From Panacagrimonas sp965216845 (lineage in GTDB: Bacteria > Pseudomonadota > Gammaproteobacteria > Nevskiales > Nevskiaceae), in assembly GCA_965216845.1 (NCBI GenBank), contig OZ244200.1, forward strand, positions 1,922,001 through 1,986,000: a DNA stretch of 64,000 nucleotides, read 5' to 3'. Shown piece after piece: positions 43,110-52,209 of the stretch. The stretch's first letter is position 1, and each line of letters starts with the position of its first letter. Under the pieces are notes generated by a model that saw only the letters and a program-made list of their open reading frames with translations, had not been told where the DNA came from and did not search any database. A program made the position numbers and the translations under genes.

Positions 43110-43129
43110 GAGGCAGTCAATCCGAAGCA

Positions 43130-43780
43130 ATGGATGGGGATCAAAAGATCTGGAAAATGATAGCAGCGGCAAGCATGCTTAGGTTCGGCCAACGCGGCTT
43201 GGTTCCCTTGGGATTGATTCTTTTGTGCACCGTCTTGCAGCTTGGCGGCGAGGCGGTTCGGGTCGCCTTGCGGTTTGATCGGGTGCTGATTGATCAAGGA
43301 CAAGCATGGCGGCTGTTGAGCGCCAATTTCGTGCACCTGGGCTGGTATCACTGGATGCTCAATGCACTGGGCATCGTGATTCTGCTGTTGCTTTGTCCGC
43401 AGCCCTTGCGCTTGCGGCAATGGCTGACACGGCTGGTCGTGCTGAGCCTGGGCGTGTCGCTGGGCTTGTGGTTGTGGGTGCCGGAACTGGCGCGATACGT
43501 GGGCCTGTCCGGTGTCTTGCACGGATTATTTGTCCTGGGGCTTTGGCCGCAAGCGCGGCAGGGTGACCGGATTGCCTGGGTCTGCCTGCTGTATCTGGCG
43601 GCTAAACTGATATACGAGGTGATGGTTGGCGCGCCGGTGTCGGATGAGCTGGCCATCGGCGGCAAAGTCATCACCGAATCGCATCTGTTCGGCGCCCTGA
43701 GCGGCTTGTTGTACGCCCTGGGCGGCGCCAGCTTGGAACGGCGTTGCCGTTCAACACAGGTCAACAAGGGAGAACCATGA
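43130..43780 (+). CDS. rrtA: Rhombosortase (rhomboid-family serine protease)
   Basis: The protein has 216 residues from ATG 43130 (ATG 43157 or 43175 are possible shorter starts). The polytopic rhomboid fold has the catalytic Ser in GLSGVLHGLF (GxSG) and the His in TESHLFGALSG. NFVHLGWYHWMLNALG is the family's first conserved loop. Rhombosortases cleave GlyGly-CTERM tails of proteins exported by the T2SS, which fits the divergent gspG operon 20 bp away. It overlaps fabD by 4 bp (ATGA). Confidence 0.9.
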   Translation: MDGDQKIWKMIAAASMLRFGQRGLVPLGLILLCTVLQLGGEAVRVALRFDRVLIDQGQAWRLLSANFVHLGWYHWMLNALGIVILLLLCPQPLRLRQWLTRLVVLSLGVSLGLWLWVPELARYVGLSGVLHGLFVLGLWPQARQGDRIAWVCLLYLAAKLIYEVMVGAPVSDELAIGGKVITESHLFGALSGLLYALGGASLERRCRSTQVNKGEP

Positions 43781-44706
43781 AATACGCGATGTTGTTTCCG
43801 GGCCAGGGTTCGCAAGCGGTGGGCATGCTTGCCGATTGCGATCCGGCTCTGGTGGTGCGCACCTTCGAGGAGGCCGACGAAGCCCTGGGTGAAAAGCTCA
43901 GCGACTTGGTGACCAATGGCCCGGCGCAAACGCTGAACCAGACCCAGCACACGCAACCCGCCCTGTTGGCGGCCGGGATTGCCGTGTGGCGTCAATGGCA
44001 GGCGCAGAACCCGCCGCAACCGGTGGCCATGGCCGGGCACAGCCTTGGCGAATACACCGCACTGGTCGCCGCTGGCAGTCTGGATTTCGCCGATGCGCTG
44101 CGCTTGGTGCGTACCCGCGGTCAGCTGATGCAGTCGGCGGTGCCCGAGGGCAGCGGCGGCATGAGCGCGGTCATCGGGCTGGATGACGAAAAAATCAGCG
44201 CGCTTTGCAGCCAAGCGCCGGACGGCGCGGTGCTGGAGCCGGTCAATTTCAACGCCCCCGGACAGGTGGTGGTGGCGGGCGATATTCAGGGTATCCAATG
44301 GCTGGAAGCCAACGGCAAGGCCAATGGCGCGCGCATGGTCAAACGGTTGCCGGTGTCGGTGCCTTCGCATTGTTCGCTGATGCAGGACGCAGCCAGACAG
44401 CTGCAGGAAAAGCTCTCCACGCTGAATATCCTGCCGCCGGCGATTGCCGTGCGGCACAATCTGGACATGCAGGCGCGCACCGACGCCGACGGTATCCGGC
44501 AGGCGCTGGCGGCGCAATTGCATCAGCCGGTGCGCTGGGCCGGTACCATTCAAAGCTTGGCCGATGACGGCGTGCGGCTGTTTCTGGAATGTGGTCCCGG
44601 CAAGGTGCTGTGCGGGCTCAATAAACGTATCGTCAAGGACGCAGAGTCGCTGAACCTGGATGATCCGGCCAAGCAGCAACAGGCGCTGGATGCTTTGAAT
44701 CACTGA
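43777..44706 (+). CDS. fabD: Malonyl-CoA-ACP transacylase FabD
   Basis: The protein has 309 residues from ATG 43777 (MKYAMLFPGQGSQAVGML); the frame is open 11 codons further upstream but that part is rrtA. The nucleophile Ser89 lies in AGHSLGEYTALVAAG; the active-site His lies in VPSHCSLM. It loads malonyl groups onto ACP. GGGAG precedes the ATG. It starts the fab block; plsX and fabH, which commonly precede fabD, are not here, their place being taken by rrtA. Confidence 0.97.
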   Translation: MKYAMLFPGQGSQAVGMLADCDPALVVRTFEEADEALGEKLSDLVTNGPAQTLNQTQHTQPALLAAGIAVWRQWQAQNPPQPVAMAGHSLGEYTALVAAGSLDFADALRLVRTRGQLMQSAVPEGSGGMSAVIGLDDEKISALCSQAPDGAVLEPVNFNAPGQVVVAGDIQGIQWLEANGKANGARMVKRLPVSVPSHCSLMQDAARQLQEKLSTLNILPPAIAVRHNLDMQARTDADGIRQALAAQLHQPVRWAGTIQSLADDGVRLFLECGPGKVLCGLNKRIVKDAESLNLDDPAKQQQALDALNH

Positions 44707-44723
44707 AGTACGGGGAGCTTTTG

Positions 44724-45461
44724 ATGAACTTAGAGGGAGAAGTTGCGCTGGTGACCGGCGCAAGTCGCGGCATCGGCAAGGCGATTGCGGATCGTCTGGC
44801 GGCGGACGGCGCCAAAGTGATTGGCACGGCGACCAGCGAATCCGGCGCCCAAGGCATCAGCGAGCGTCTGTCCGCCGCCGGCGGCGAGGGCCGGGTGCTG
44901 GATGTTGCCGATGCGGCCGGCGGTCAATCATTGATCGAGAGCTTGACCAAGGCCGGCACGCCGGTGTCGCTGTTGGTCAACAACGCGGGAATCACCCGCG
45001 ATACGCTGATGCTGCGCATGAAGGATGAGGATTGGGATCAAGTCATCGAAACCAATCTCAGCGCGATCTTCCGGCTGTCGCGCGCGGTGTTGCGGCCGAT
45101 GATGAGGGCCAAGCACGGTCGCATCATCAGCGTCGGCTCCGTGGTCGGCGCCATGGGCAACCCGGGGCAGGCCAACTACGCCGCCGCAAAGGCTGGCCTG
45201 GTGGGCTTTTCCAAGGCGCTGGCGCGGGAAATTGGATCGCGCGGCATCACCGTCAATGTGGTGGCGCCGGGTTTCATCGATACCGACATGACCCACGCGC
45301 TGGGCGAGGAGGCGCATGCCGCCCTGTTGCAACAAGTACCGGCCGGTCGCTTGGGGCATGTGGACGACATCGCCGCTGCGGTGGCCTTTCTGGCGTCCAG
45401 GGAAGCCGGCTACATCACCGGCGAAACCCTGCATGTCAATGGCGGGATGTTGATGGCTTGA
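44724..45461 (+). CDS. fabG: 3-oxoacyl-ACP reductase FabG
   Basis: The protein has 245 residues from ATG 44724 (a TTG directly before it is less likely). SDR motifs: VALVTGASRGIGKAI, LLVNNAGITRDTL, catalytic Ser139-Tyr152-Lys156 (SVGSVVG; NYAAAKAG). It reduces beta-ketoacyl-ACP with NADPH. GGGGAG lies 8-10 bases upstream. It sits between fabD and acpP, in the standard order. Confidence 0.97.
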   Translation: MNLEGEVALVTGASRGIGKAIADRLAADGAKVIGTATSESGAQGISERLSAAGGEGRVLDVADAAGGQSLIESLTKAGTPVSLLVNNAGITRDTLMLRMKDEDWDQVIETNLSAIFRLSRAVLRPMMRAKHGRIISVGSVVGAMGNPGQANYAAAKAGLVGFSKALAREIGSRGITVNVVAPGFIDTDMTHALGEEAHAALLQQVPAGRLGHVDDIAAAVAFLASREAGYITGETLHVNGGMLMA

Positions 45462-45559
45462 TGGCGTAAGCGCAATTCTTGGCCTGCGTCAAGCATCCCG
45501 TTTCGATTCATTTGTCCTTACAATAGCGCCGATCACCCAACCCCTGAGAGGGAGAGTCA

Positions 45560-45799
45560 ATGAGCTTGGAAGCAAAAGTTAAAAAAATCATCGCCGAACA
45601 ACTGTCCGTCGCTGAGGATCAAATCACCCCCAACGCCTCCTTTGTCGAGGACCTCGGCGCGGACTCGCTCGACACCGTCGAGCTGGTGATGGCGCTGGAA
45701 GAAGAGTTTGAAATCGACATCCCGGACGAGGAAGCCGAGAAGATCGTCACCTTCCAGGATGTGTTGAATTACATCAAGGCCAATTCCAGCCAGGCTTAG
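45560..45799 (+). CDS. acpP: Acyl carrier protein
   Basis: The 79-residue acidic four-helix protein has the phosphopantetheine attachment site Ser36 in DLGADSLDTVELVMALEEEF. GAGGGAGAG precedes the ATG. The 98-bp gap upstream is the largest inside the fab block and includes TACAAT (45519-45524), a plausible -10 element, fitting the need for high acpP expression. Confidence 0.99.
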   Translation: MSLEAKVKKIIAEQLSVAEDQITPNASFVEDLGADSLDTVELVMALEEEFEIDIPDEEAEKIVTFQDVLNYIKANSSQA

Positions 45800-45818
45800 G
45801 GCTGACAAGGGCGCGGTC

Positions 45819-47063
45819 ATGAATCAACGTCGCGTTGTGGTCACCGGCATGGGGATTGTCTCGCCGGTGGGTTCCAGCCTGGACCTGGCCTGGTCCAATA
45901 TCCTGGCAGGCAAGTCTGGTATCGGCCCAATCGAGAAATACGACGTCAGCAAGTACAGCACCCGTTTTGCGGGGCTGGTGTCTGATGACTTCGTTGCCAA
46001 CGACTGGATCGGTCCCAAGGAACAGCGCAAGACCGACCCCTTCATCCACTACGGCATCGCCGCTTCGAAGCAGGCGGTGGCCGATGCGGGTCTGGAAGTC
46101 ACCGACGCCAATCGTGACCGTATTGGCGTGCTGGTGGGCTCGGGAATCGGTGGCATCGGATTCATCGAAGCCGAAGTCGGCAAGATGCACGCCAAGGGCC
46201 CGGGGCGGGTATCACCGTTTTTCGTTCCAGGCTCCATCATCAACATGGTGGCGGGTTATGTCTCCATCGAGCTGGGACTGACCGGCCCCAGTTTCGCCAC
46301 CGTATCTGCCTGTACCACGGCGGCGCATTCGATCGGCGTCAGCGCAAGATTGATTCAGGCCGGCGATGCGGATGTGATCATTGCTGGCGGCGCCGAAGCC
46401 GGTTCATCACCGGCGGGCATGGCCGGATTCTGTCAGGCGCGCGCGCTGTCAACACGCAACGATGAACCACAACGCGCCTCGCGCCCCTGGGACAAGGATC
46501 GTGATGGCTTTGTGTTGGGCGACGGCGCCGGCGTATTGGTGCTGGAAGAATATGAACACGCAAAAGCGCGCGGCGCCCGCATTCACGCGGAACTGTCCGG
46601 CTTTGGCATGTCGTCGGATGCTTCCCACATCACGTTGCCACCGGATGACGGTCGCGGCGCCAGCCGCTCCATGCAAAACGCCATGAGAGACGCTGGCCTG
46701 AATCCGGAACAGATCAACTACATCAACGCCCACGGCACCTCCACGCCGGCCGGTGATGTGGCGGAAACCGTGGCGGTGAAAGCCGCTTTCGGTGATCAGG
46801 CGCGCAATATTCCGGTCAGCTCCACCAAATCCATGACCGGTCACTTGCTGGGCGCGGCCGGTGGTATTGAGGCGGTGTTTTGCATCCTGGCGCTGCGCGA
46901 TCAGGTGCTGCCACCGACCATCAACCTGGACAATCCCAGCGATAACTGTGATCTGGACTACGTGCCGCATCAAGCGCGCCAGGCACAATTGAACTCGGTG
47001 CTGTCCAATTCCTTCGGCTTTGGTGGGACCAACGGAACCCTGATCTTCTCGCGTCTGACATAG
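45819..47063 (+). CDS. fabF: 3-oxoacyl-ACP synthase II FabF
   Basis: The 414-residue condensing enzyme has the Cys-His-His triad: Cys165 in TVSACTTAAHS, His in INAHGTSTPAGD and His in KSMTGHLLGAAGG. It elongates acyl-ACPs, including the step to longer unsaturated chains. It sits 19 bp after acpP. The start ATG 45819 gives the usual MNQRRVVVTGMGIVSPVG. Confidence 0.98.
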   Translation: MNQRRVVVTGMGIVSPVGSSLDLAWSNILAGKSGIGPIEKYDVSKYSTRFAGLVSDDFVANDWIGPKEQRKTDPFIHYGIAASKQAVADAGLEVTDANRDRIGVLVGSGIGGIGFIEAEVGKMHAKGPGRVSPFFVPGSIINMVAGYVSIELGLTGPSFATVSACTTAAHSIGVSARLIQAGDADVIIAGGAEAGSSPAGMAGFCQARALSTRNDEPQRASRPWDKDRDGFVLGDGAGVLVLEEYEHAKARGARIHAELSGFGMSSDASHITLPPDDGRGASRSMQNAMRDAGLNPEQINYINAHGTSTPAGDVAETVAVKAAFGDQARNIPVSSTKSMTGHLLGAAGGIEAVFCILALRDQVLPPTINLDNPSDNCDLDYVPHQARQAQLNSVLSNSFGFGGTNGTLIFSRLT

Positions 47064-47075
47064 CGTAGAAAATAG

Positions 47076-48383
47076 ATGAGTTTTATAGCCGAACTTAATG
47101 ATTCGGCAGATTTATTTTCGATCCATTGTCAGCATCCGCGAGACTTTCCCTTTCTGTTTGAAAGCCTGTCCGGGCATCCGCTGGCGGATCAGTTCGATCT
47201 GTTGCTGGCTTGCCCCGGGGAGCGGATTGATGGCGCGGGCTGGTTCGACCGGCTGAATCGGGCCTTTGCCGCCGAAGCCCTGGAGGCGCAAACGCCGGCG
47301 CTGCCGTTTGTGGGCGGGTGGTTTCTGATGCTCGGTTACGAGGCGGCAATGCAGGCCGAGTCCTGCCTGCGGCTGCCGCCGGCTGATTTTGGTCTGCCGG
47401 ACGCCATTGCCGTGCGCTGCCGGGCGGCGGTGATGCGTGATCGTCAGCATTCAAGGTTGACGGTGTTTGCCGAATCTGCCGCCGATGGCGAACGCATCGT
47501 TGCGCGGATCAAGGGTTGCGACCATCACGCCGGCCGATTTGCGCCCGCATCGCTGGCATCAATCCACGAAGAGCCGGCGGTGAAGTTTCTCAAGGGCGTT
47601 GAGAAGGTTCAGGAATACCTGCGCGCTGGCGATGCGTTTCAGGTCAACCTGTCGCGTCGCTGGCATGGCGAGCTGGCCGATGGCGGCGACTATCGCGCCA
47701 TCTATGCGCGTTTGCGGCAGGTCAATCCGGCGCCGTTCGCCGGTCTTGCGGTGTTTGAGGACCGCGCGGTGCTGAGTTCTTCACCCGAACGGCTGGTGGC
47801 GGTGACCGATGGTCTGGTGCAAACCCGTCCCATTGCCGGCACGCGCCCGCGAACCGCAGATCAGGCCAAGGATTTGCAACAGCAGCTGGACTTGCGCGCC
47901 AGCAGCAAGGAGCGCGCCGAACACATCATGCTGATTGATCTGGAGCGCAATGATCTGGGCCGGGTTTGCGAGCCGGGCAGCATCGATGTGAGCGAGCTGA
48001 TGACGCTGGAAAGCTATGCGCATGTGCATCACATTGTTTCCAATGTGCGCGGGCGTCTGCGCAAGGACGCCGGCCCGGGCGATGTGTTGCGCGCGGTATT
48101 TCCCGGCGGAACCATTACCGGCTGTCCGAAAATTCGGGCAATGGAAATCATTGCTGAACTCGAGGGCGAGGGTCGCGGACCCTACACCGGCAGCATGGGT
48201 TATCTGTCGCGTTGCGGACGCATGGACAGCAACATCCTGATTCGCTCCATCGTCTGTGGCGGGCAACAAGTGAGCCTGCGCGCCGGCGCGGGGATTGTCA
48301 CCGATTCGAATGCGCAAAAGGAACTCGAAGAGACCCGAGCCAAGGCGCGTGGCTTGTTGATGGCCTTGGGGGCTGAAGTTTGA
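47076..48383 (+). CDS. pabB: Aminodeoxychorismate synthase component I PabB
   Basis: The 435-residue chorismate-binding enzyme has PIAGTRPR (the PabB-type Lys/Arg region), KERAEHIMLIDLERNDLGRV and the C-terminal FPGGTITGCPKIRAMEIIAE. It aminates chorismate to aminodeoxychorismate with a glutaminase partner (PabA, not in the window). It lies 12 bp after fabF and overlaps pabC, giving two consecutive folate-pathway steps. Confidence 0.93.
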   Translation: MSFIAELNDSADLFSIHCQHPRDFPFLFESLSGHPLADQFDLLLACPGERIDGAGWFDRLNRAFAAEALEAQTPALPFVGGWFLMLGYEAAMQAESCLRLPPADFGLPDAIAVRCRAAVMRDRQHSRLTVFAESAADGERIVARIKGCDHHAGRFAPASLASIHEEPAVKFLKGVEKVQEYLRAGDAFQVNLSRRWHGELADGGDYRAIYARLRQVNPAPFAGLAVFEDRAVLSSSPERLVAVTDGLVQTRPIAGTRPRTADQAKDLQQQLDLRASSKERAEHIMLIDLERNDLGRVCEPGSIDVSELMTLESYAHVHHIVSNVRGRLRKDAGPGDVLRAVFPGGTITGCPKIRAMEIIAELEGEGRGPYTGSMGYLSRCGRMDSNILIRSIVCGGQQVSLRAGAGIVTDSNAQKELEETRAKARGLLMALGAEV

Positions 48384-49201
48384 CGGCGAGGGTCCTGTTC
48401 AACGGCCATGCAAGCGGCGACATGCTCAGCCAAAGTCGCGCGCTGCATTATGGTGACGGGGTCTTTCGCACCGGCCTGCTGTGGAGATCAGGATTGGTCG
48501 ATGCCGACCTGCATTGGCGCAAGCTGCGACAGGACGCCGCACGCTTACAGCTCGATGCGCCCGATGACGCCATGCTCAACGCGGATGCGCAAGCGCTGCA
48601 TCGCGTTCATGGCGCTGGCGTTTTCAAACTCGTCCTGACTCGGCGCGCGGGTGGGCGAGGCTATGCCAGTACGCAATCGCAGACGGATCGGCTGGCGTTC
48701 TGGTACCCCTTGCCGGCAACTGGGGCGGACATCTGGCGTCTTGGCGCGCGCGTCCGACTCAGCGACTTCAAGCTCGCCGGCTCGGCGATCCTGGCCGGCG
48801 TCAAGCATCTCAATCGGCTGGAACAGGTGTTGGCCAGCCGAGACATCGGCGATCAGGACGAACTGATTCTGTGCGGTGCAAACGGCGCGCTCATCAGTGG
48901 CACCCGCAGCAATCTTTTCATCGTGTGCAACGGGCAATTGTTCACGCCGGATCTTTCGCGTTGTGGCGTTGCTGGAATGATGCGTGAGAAAATCATGCTG
49001 ATCGCGCAGCATCTGAATATCCCACTCACCGTGTCGCAAATTTCCGCAGCCGCGCTCGATCAGGCGGATGAAATACTGCTCTGCAATGCGCTCAACGGCA
49101 TCTGGCCGGTTCGTCAGGTCGGTGAACGCCAGATCGATGCGCCTGGCCCGGTCACACAACGCTTGGCGGAACAACTCCAACACCCGGCCTGGTATCGGTG
49201 A
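48380..49201 (+). CDS. pabC: Aminodeoxychorismate lyase PabC
   Basis: The 273-residue PLP enzyme of fold type IV releases 4-aminobenzoate from aminodeoxychorismate. The Schiff-base Lys is in AGVKHLNRLEQVLAS; NGHASGDMLSQSRALHYGDG and TRSNLFIVCNGQLFTPDLSR are family regions. It starts at TTG 48380, overlapping the pabB stop as TTGA. It overlaps mltG by one base, consistent with the pabC-mltG-tmk-holB order of many gammaproteobacteria. Confidence 0.93.
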   Translation: MTARVLFNGHASGDMLSQSRALHYGDGVFRTGLLWRSGLVDADLHWRKLRQDAARLQLDAPDDAMLNADAQALHRVHGAGVFKLVLTRRAGGRGYASTQSQTDRLAFWYPLPATGADIWRLGARVRLSDFKLAGSAILAGVKHLNRLEQVLASRDIGDQDELILCGANGALISGTRSNLFIVCNGQLFTPDLSRCGVAGMMREKIMLIAQHLNIPLTVSQISAAALDQADEILLCNALNGIWPVRQVGERQIDAPGPVTQRLAEQLQHPAWYR

Positions 49202-50217
49202 TGAAAGCCTTTATTCGCTTCACCGCGCTGTTGCTGTTGCTGTTCATCGCGGCGCTTGCGTGGTTACTGACGGATGCGCGTGATCAATTGCACGCCCCGC
49301 TGCGCATTGACGGTGAGCTGCGCATTGAGGTTGCCGCCGGCGCCCGTTTGCGGGATGCCATCGCCCAACTTCAGCAGGCCGAAGCCCTGGCCAGCGATCG
49401 GCAGGCGATTTATCTCGAATTATGGGCGCGCTTGACGGGCGACGCCGGCCGCATCAAGAGCGGCGAGTATCGGATCGAGGCCGGGAACACCGCCTTGAGT
49501 GTTTTGCGTCTGTGGGTGGACGGCGCGGTGGTCCTGCACGAGTTGCAGCTGATTGAGGGCACGCGCTTTGCCGACGCCCTGAATTTGGTCCGCGCACATC
49601 CTCAGCTTGAGCAGACGCTGGAGGGCAAGTCTGCCGAGGCCATCATGCGCATTTTGGGGCGCGATGGGCAGCACCCGGAAGGCCGCTTGTTTCCTGACAC
49701 CTATCGGTTTCCCAAGCGCACGCGGGATGTGGATTTCTTGCGCCGTGCCATGAGCGCCATGGATGCGGTGCTGGCGCAGGAATGGGAAAAGCGTGCGGAA
49801 GACTTGCCTTATGACAACGCCGATCAGGCGCTGATCATGGCCTCGATCATCGAAAAGGAAACCGGAAAGCCGGAAGAGCGTCAGCAAATCGCCGGCGTCT
49901 TCGTGCGGCGGCTGATCAAAGGCATGCGCTTGCAGACCGATCCCACCATCATCTACGGTCTGGGCGATGCCTTTGACGGCAATTTGCGCAAGAAAGATTT
50001 GCTCACCGACCAGCCCTACAACAGCTACACGCGTCACGGCCTGCCGCCCAGCCCGATCTGCCTGCCTGGCCGCGCGGCCATCCACGCCGCCTTGCACCCG
50101 GCCGACGGTGATGCGCTGTTTTTTGTCTCCAGGGGTGACGGCTCGCATCAGTTTTCCGCCACATTGAAAGCGCATGAGCGGGCGGTGCGGATTTATCAAT
50201 TGAAGAAAAAACAATGA
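49201..50217 (+). CDS. mltG: Endolytic murein transglycosylase MltG
   Basis: The protein has 338 residues from ATG 49201 (a GTG just before it is less likely). An N-terminal TM helix (IRFTALLLLLFIAALAWLLT) anchors a periplasmic YceG domain with catalytic Glu in ALIMASIIEKETGKPEERQQ and the loop GMRLQTDPTIIYGLG. It cuts nascent glycan strands and sets their length. It overlaps tmk by 4 bp. Confidence 0.97.
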   Translation: MKAFIRFTALLLLLFIAALAWLLTDARDQLHAPLRIDGELRIEVAAGARLRDAIAQLQQAEALASDRQAIYLELWARLTGDAGRIKSGEYRIEAGNTALSVLRLWVDGAVVLHELQLIEGTRFADALNLVRAHPQLEQTLEGKSAEAIMRILGRDGQHPEGRLFPDTYRFPKRTRDVDFLRRAMSAMDAVLAQEWEKRAEDLPYDNADQALIMASIIEKETGKPEERQQIAGVFVRRLIKGMRLQTDPTIIYGLGDAFDGNLRKKDLLTDQPYNSYTRHGLPPSPICLPGRAAIHAALHPADGDALFFVSRGDGSHQFSATLKAHERAVRIYQLKKKQ

Positions 50218-50831
50218 GCGGCCGTCTGATCACGCTGGAGGGCGGCGAGGGCGCCGGCAAAACCACCCAGGCGGTATTTGTTCGTGACTGGTTGCAACAG
50301 CGTGGGCGAGCCGTGGTGCAAACCCGCGAGCCGGGTGGTTCGCCGCTGGCCGAGGCGATTCGCAATGTGGTGCTTGATGACTGGGCCGAAGGCGTCAACA
50401 CGCAAACCGAAACATTGTTGATGTTCGCCGCCCGCGCCGCGCATTTGCACAGCCTGATTCTGCCCGCGCTGCAAAACGATCAGGACGTGGTCTGCGATCG
50501 GTTTGTCGACGCCAGCTGGGCCTATCAGGGCGCCGGTCGCGGGGTTGACCCGCAAACCCTTTCCGCGCTGGAGGGCTTCGTGCTCAAGGGACTGCAACCG
50601 CATTTGACGCTGCTATTGGATTTGCCGCCGGATGTCGCCCTGGAACGCGTCGCGGCGCGCCACGGCAACAATCGCTTTGAACGCGAACATGTTTCGTTCG
50701 TTGAAAACGTCAGAGCCGCCTACCTGAATCGCGCGCGGCAATCGCCGGATCGTTTTGCGGTCATTGACGCCAGCGTGGGCGTCGAACCGGTGCGGCAGGC
50801 GATTGCCGCCGTCCTGGAGCAGCGCTTGTGA
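50214..50831 (+). CDS. tmk: Thymidylate kinase
   Basis: The 205-residue kinase phosphorylates dTMP to dTDP. P-loop EGGEGAGKTTQAVFVRDWLQ, substrate-binding TREPGGSPLAEAIR, and DRFVDASWAYQGAGRGVD. The lid region contains ERVAARHGNNRFEREHVSF. ATGA overlap with mltG, GTGA overlap with holB. Confidence 0.98.
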   Translation: MSGRLITLEGGEGAGKTTQAVFVRDWLQQRGRAVVQTREPGGSPLAEAIRNVVLDDWAEGVNTQTETLLMFAARAAHLHSLILPALQNDQDVVCDRFVDASWAYQGAGRGVDPQTLSALEGFVLKGLQPHLTLLLDLPPDVALERVAARHGNNRFEREHVSFVENVRAAYLNRARQSPDRFAVIDASVGVEPVRQAIAAVLEQRL

Positions 50832-51826
50832 ATGCGTCTGATCAAACGCTGCCCTGGCTCGCCGATACCTGGGCCAGACTCAGCCAGCAGATACAGGCCG
50901 GCCGTTTGCCGCAGGCGATGATTCTCAGTGGTAATCCGGGTGTGGGCAAACGTCGCCTGGCGCAACAGATCAGCGCCGCGCTGCTGTGCGAGTCGCGCTC
51001 GGCCGATGGTCAGGCCTGTGCTCAGTGTCGCAGCTGTCAGCTGCGCATCGCCGGCCATCATCCGAATTTGTTGTCGGTCGCACCCGAACGCAACGCCAAG
51101 ACCGGGCAGTTGAAGCGCGACATTGCCATGGAACAGCTACGTTCAGTGATGGAATCCCTGAGCCTGGCCAGCCACTTCGACGGCGCTCGCGTGGTGCGGA
51201 TCGACCCGGCGGAGGCGCTCAATCAAAGTGGCGTCAATGCTTTGCTCAAAACAGTCGAGGAGCCGCCGCCGCGCACCCACATCATTCTGATTGCCGAGCG
51301 TCCCTTGGCGCTGGCCGCCACCTTGCGCAGTCGTTGTCAGCAAATTCCTTGTCCGAGCCCGCCGCAGGATGAAGCGCAAGCATGGTTAACGTCGCAGGGC
51401 GCGGCAGCTGCCACCGCATACCTCGCAGCAACCGGCGGTGCGCCGTTGGCGGCGCTGGCTTGGCATCAGAGTGATGTCGGAGAAAAGCAAACCCGTTGGC
51501 GCAAGGACTTGTTGCAACTGGCCCAAAGTGGGCGACAACCACTGGAGCTGGCGGCGGCGGTGGACAAACCGGACATCGCGGCCTGGCTGGAGGCCGTCAT
51601 GCGTCTGCTGCTGGATCTGTATCGCGCCGCGTATGCGTCCGATGAGGCGCAAAAATTGAACGAACTGGCAAGATCCATTGCGGCCGAGAGCCTGGAAAAC
51701 CTGCGTGAATCCGTGATTCAAGCGCGCAAGGCGCTGCTGAGCAACGCCAATCCTCAGCTGACGGCGGAATCCCTTATGATTCTGTGGTGGCGTTGTACGG
51801 CATCGTATCGGCGCACAAGAAGGTGA
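50828..51826 (+). CDS. holB: DNA polymerase III subunit delta'
   Basis: The 332-residue clamp-loader AAA protein has SGNPGVGKRRLAQQISAALL, the zinc-binding CAQCRSCQLRIAGHH, and NQSGVNALLKTVEEPPPRTH. Delta' closes the gamma-complex ring that loads the beta clamp. GTG start overlapping the tmk stop. The arrangement tmk-holB-pilZ is typical. Confidence 0.95.
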   Translation: MNASDQTLPWLADTWARLSQQIQAGRLPQAMILSGNPGVGKRRLAQQISAALLCESRSADGQACAQCRSCQLRIAGHHPNLLSVAPERNAKTGQLKRDIAMEQLRSVMESLSLASHFDGARVVRIDPAEALNQSGVNALLKTVEEPPPRTHIILIAERPLALAATLRSRCQQIPCPSPPQDEAQAWLTSQGAAAATAYLAATGGAPLAALAWHQSDVGEKQTRWRKDLLQLAQSGRQPLELAAAVDKPDIAAWLEAVMRLLLDLYRAAYASDEAQKLNELARSIAAESLENLRESVIQARKALLSNANPQLTAESLMILWWRCTASYRRTRR

Positions 51827-51839
51827 ACCACGGCTCGTC

Positions 51840-52202
51840 ATGAACAGCATCCTGCGTCCGTCCGGCACCCAGCCCGGCATCCTGACGCTGAACATCAAGG
51901 ACAAGAACGCGCTCTACGCGGCGTACATGCCGTTTGTGAAAAACGGCGGCCTGTTCATTCCCACCAGCAAGGAATACACCCTGGGCGACGAGGTCTTTAT
52001 TCTGTTGACGCTATCGGATGATTCCGAACGCATTCCGGTGGCGGGCAAAGTGATCTGGCTTACGCCGCGTGCCGCGCAGGGCAAGCGTCAGCAGGGCATT
52101 GGCGTGCAATTCAGCGCACAGGACGGCGGTGCAACCCAGCAGCGCATCGAGTCCCTGTTGGCCGGCATGGTGCGTGCCGAACGGCCTACGCACACCATGT
52201 GA
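51840..52202 (+). CDS. pilZ: Type IV pilus PilZ-domain protein
   Basis: The 120-residue PilZ protein has RPSGTQPGILTLNIKDKNAL, YMPFVKNGGLFIPTSKEYTL and GKVIWLTPRAAQGKRQQGIG, then VQFS. It resembles the true PilZ needed for type IV pilus assembly, which lacks the RxxxR motif for c-di-GMP; none is seen here. It follows holB by 13 bp, as in Pseudomonas and Xanthomonas. Last gene of the fab-holB run. Confidence 0.93.
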   Translation: MNSILRPSGTQPGILTLNIKDKNALYAAYMPFVKNGGLFIPTSKEYTLGDEVFILLTLSDDSERIPVAGKVIWLTPRAAQGKRQQGIGVQFSAQDGGATQQRIESLLAGMVRAERPTHTM

Positions 52203-52209
52203 ACCGGTT

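Noticed and set aside
43348..44763. A 471-codon open frame on the minus strand
   Set aside because: It is antisense to rrtA and fabD; the His/Arg/Gln-rich translation is typical of shadow frames.
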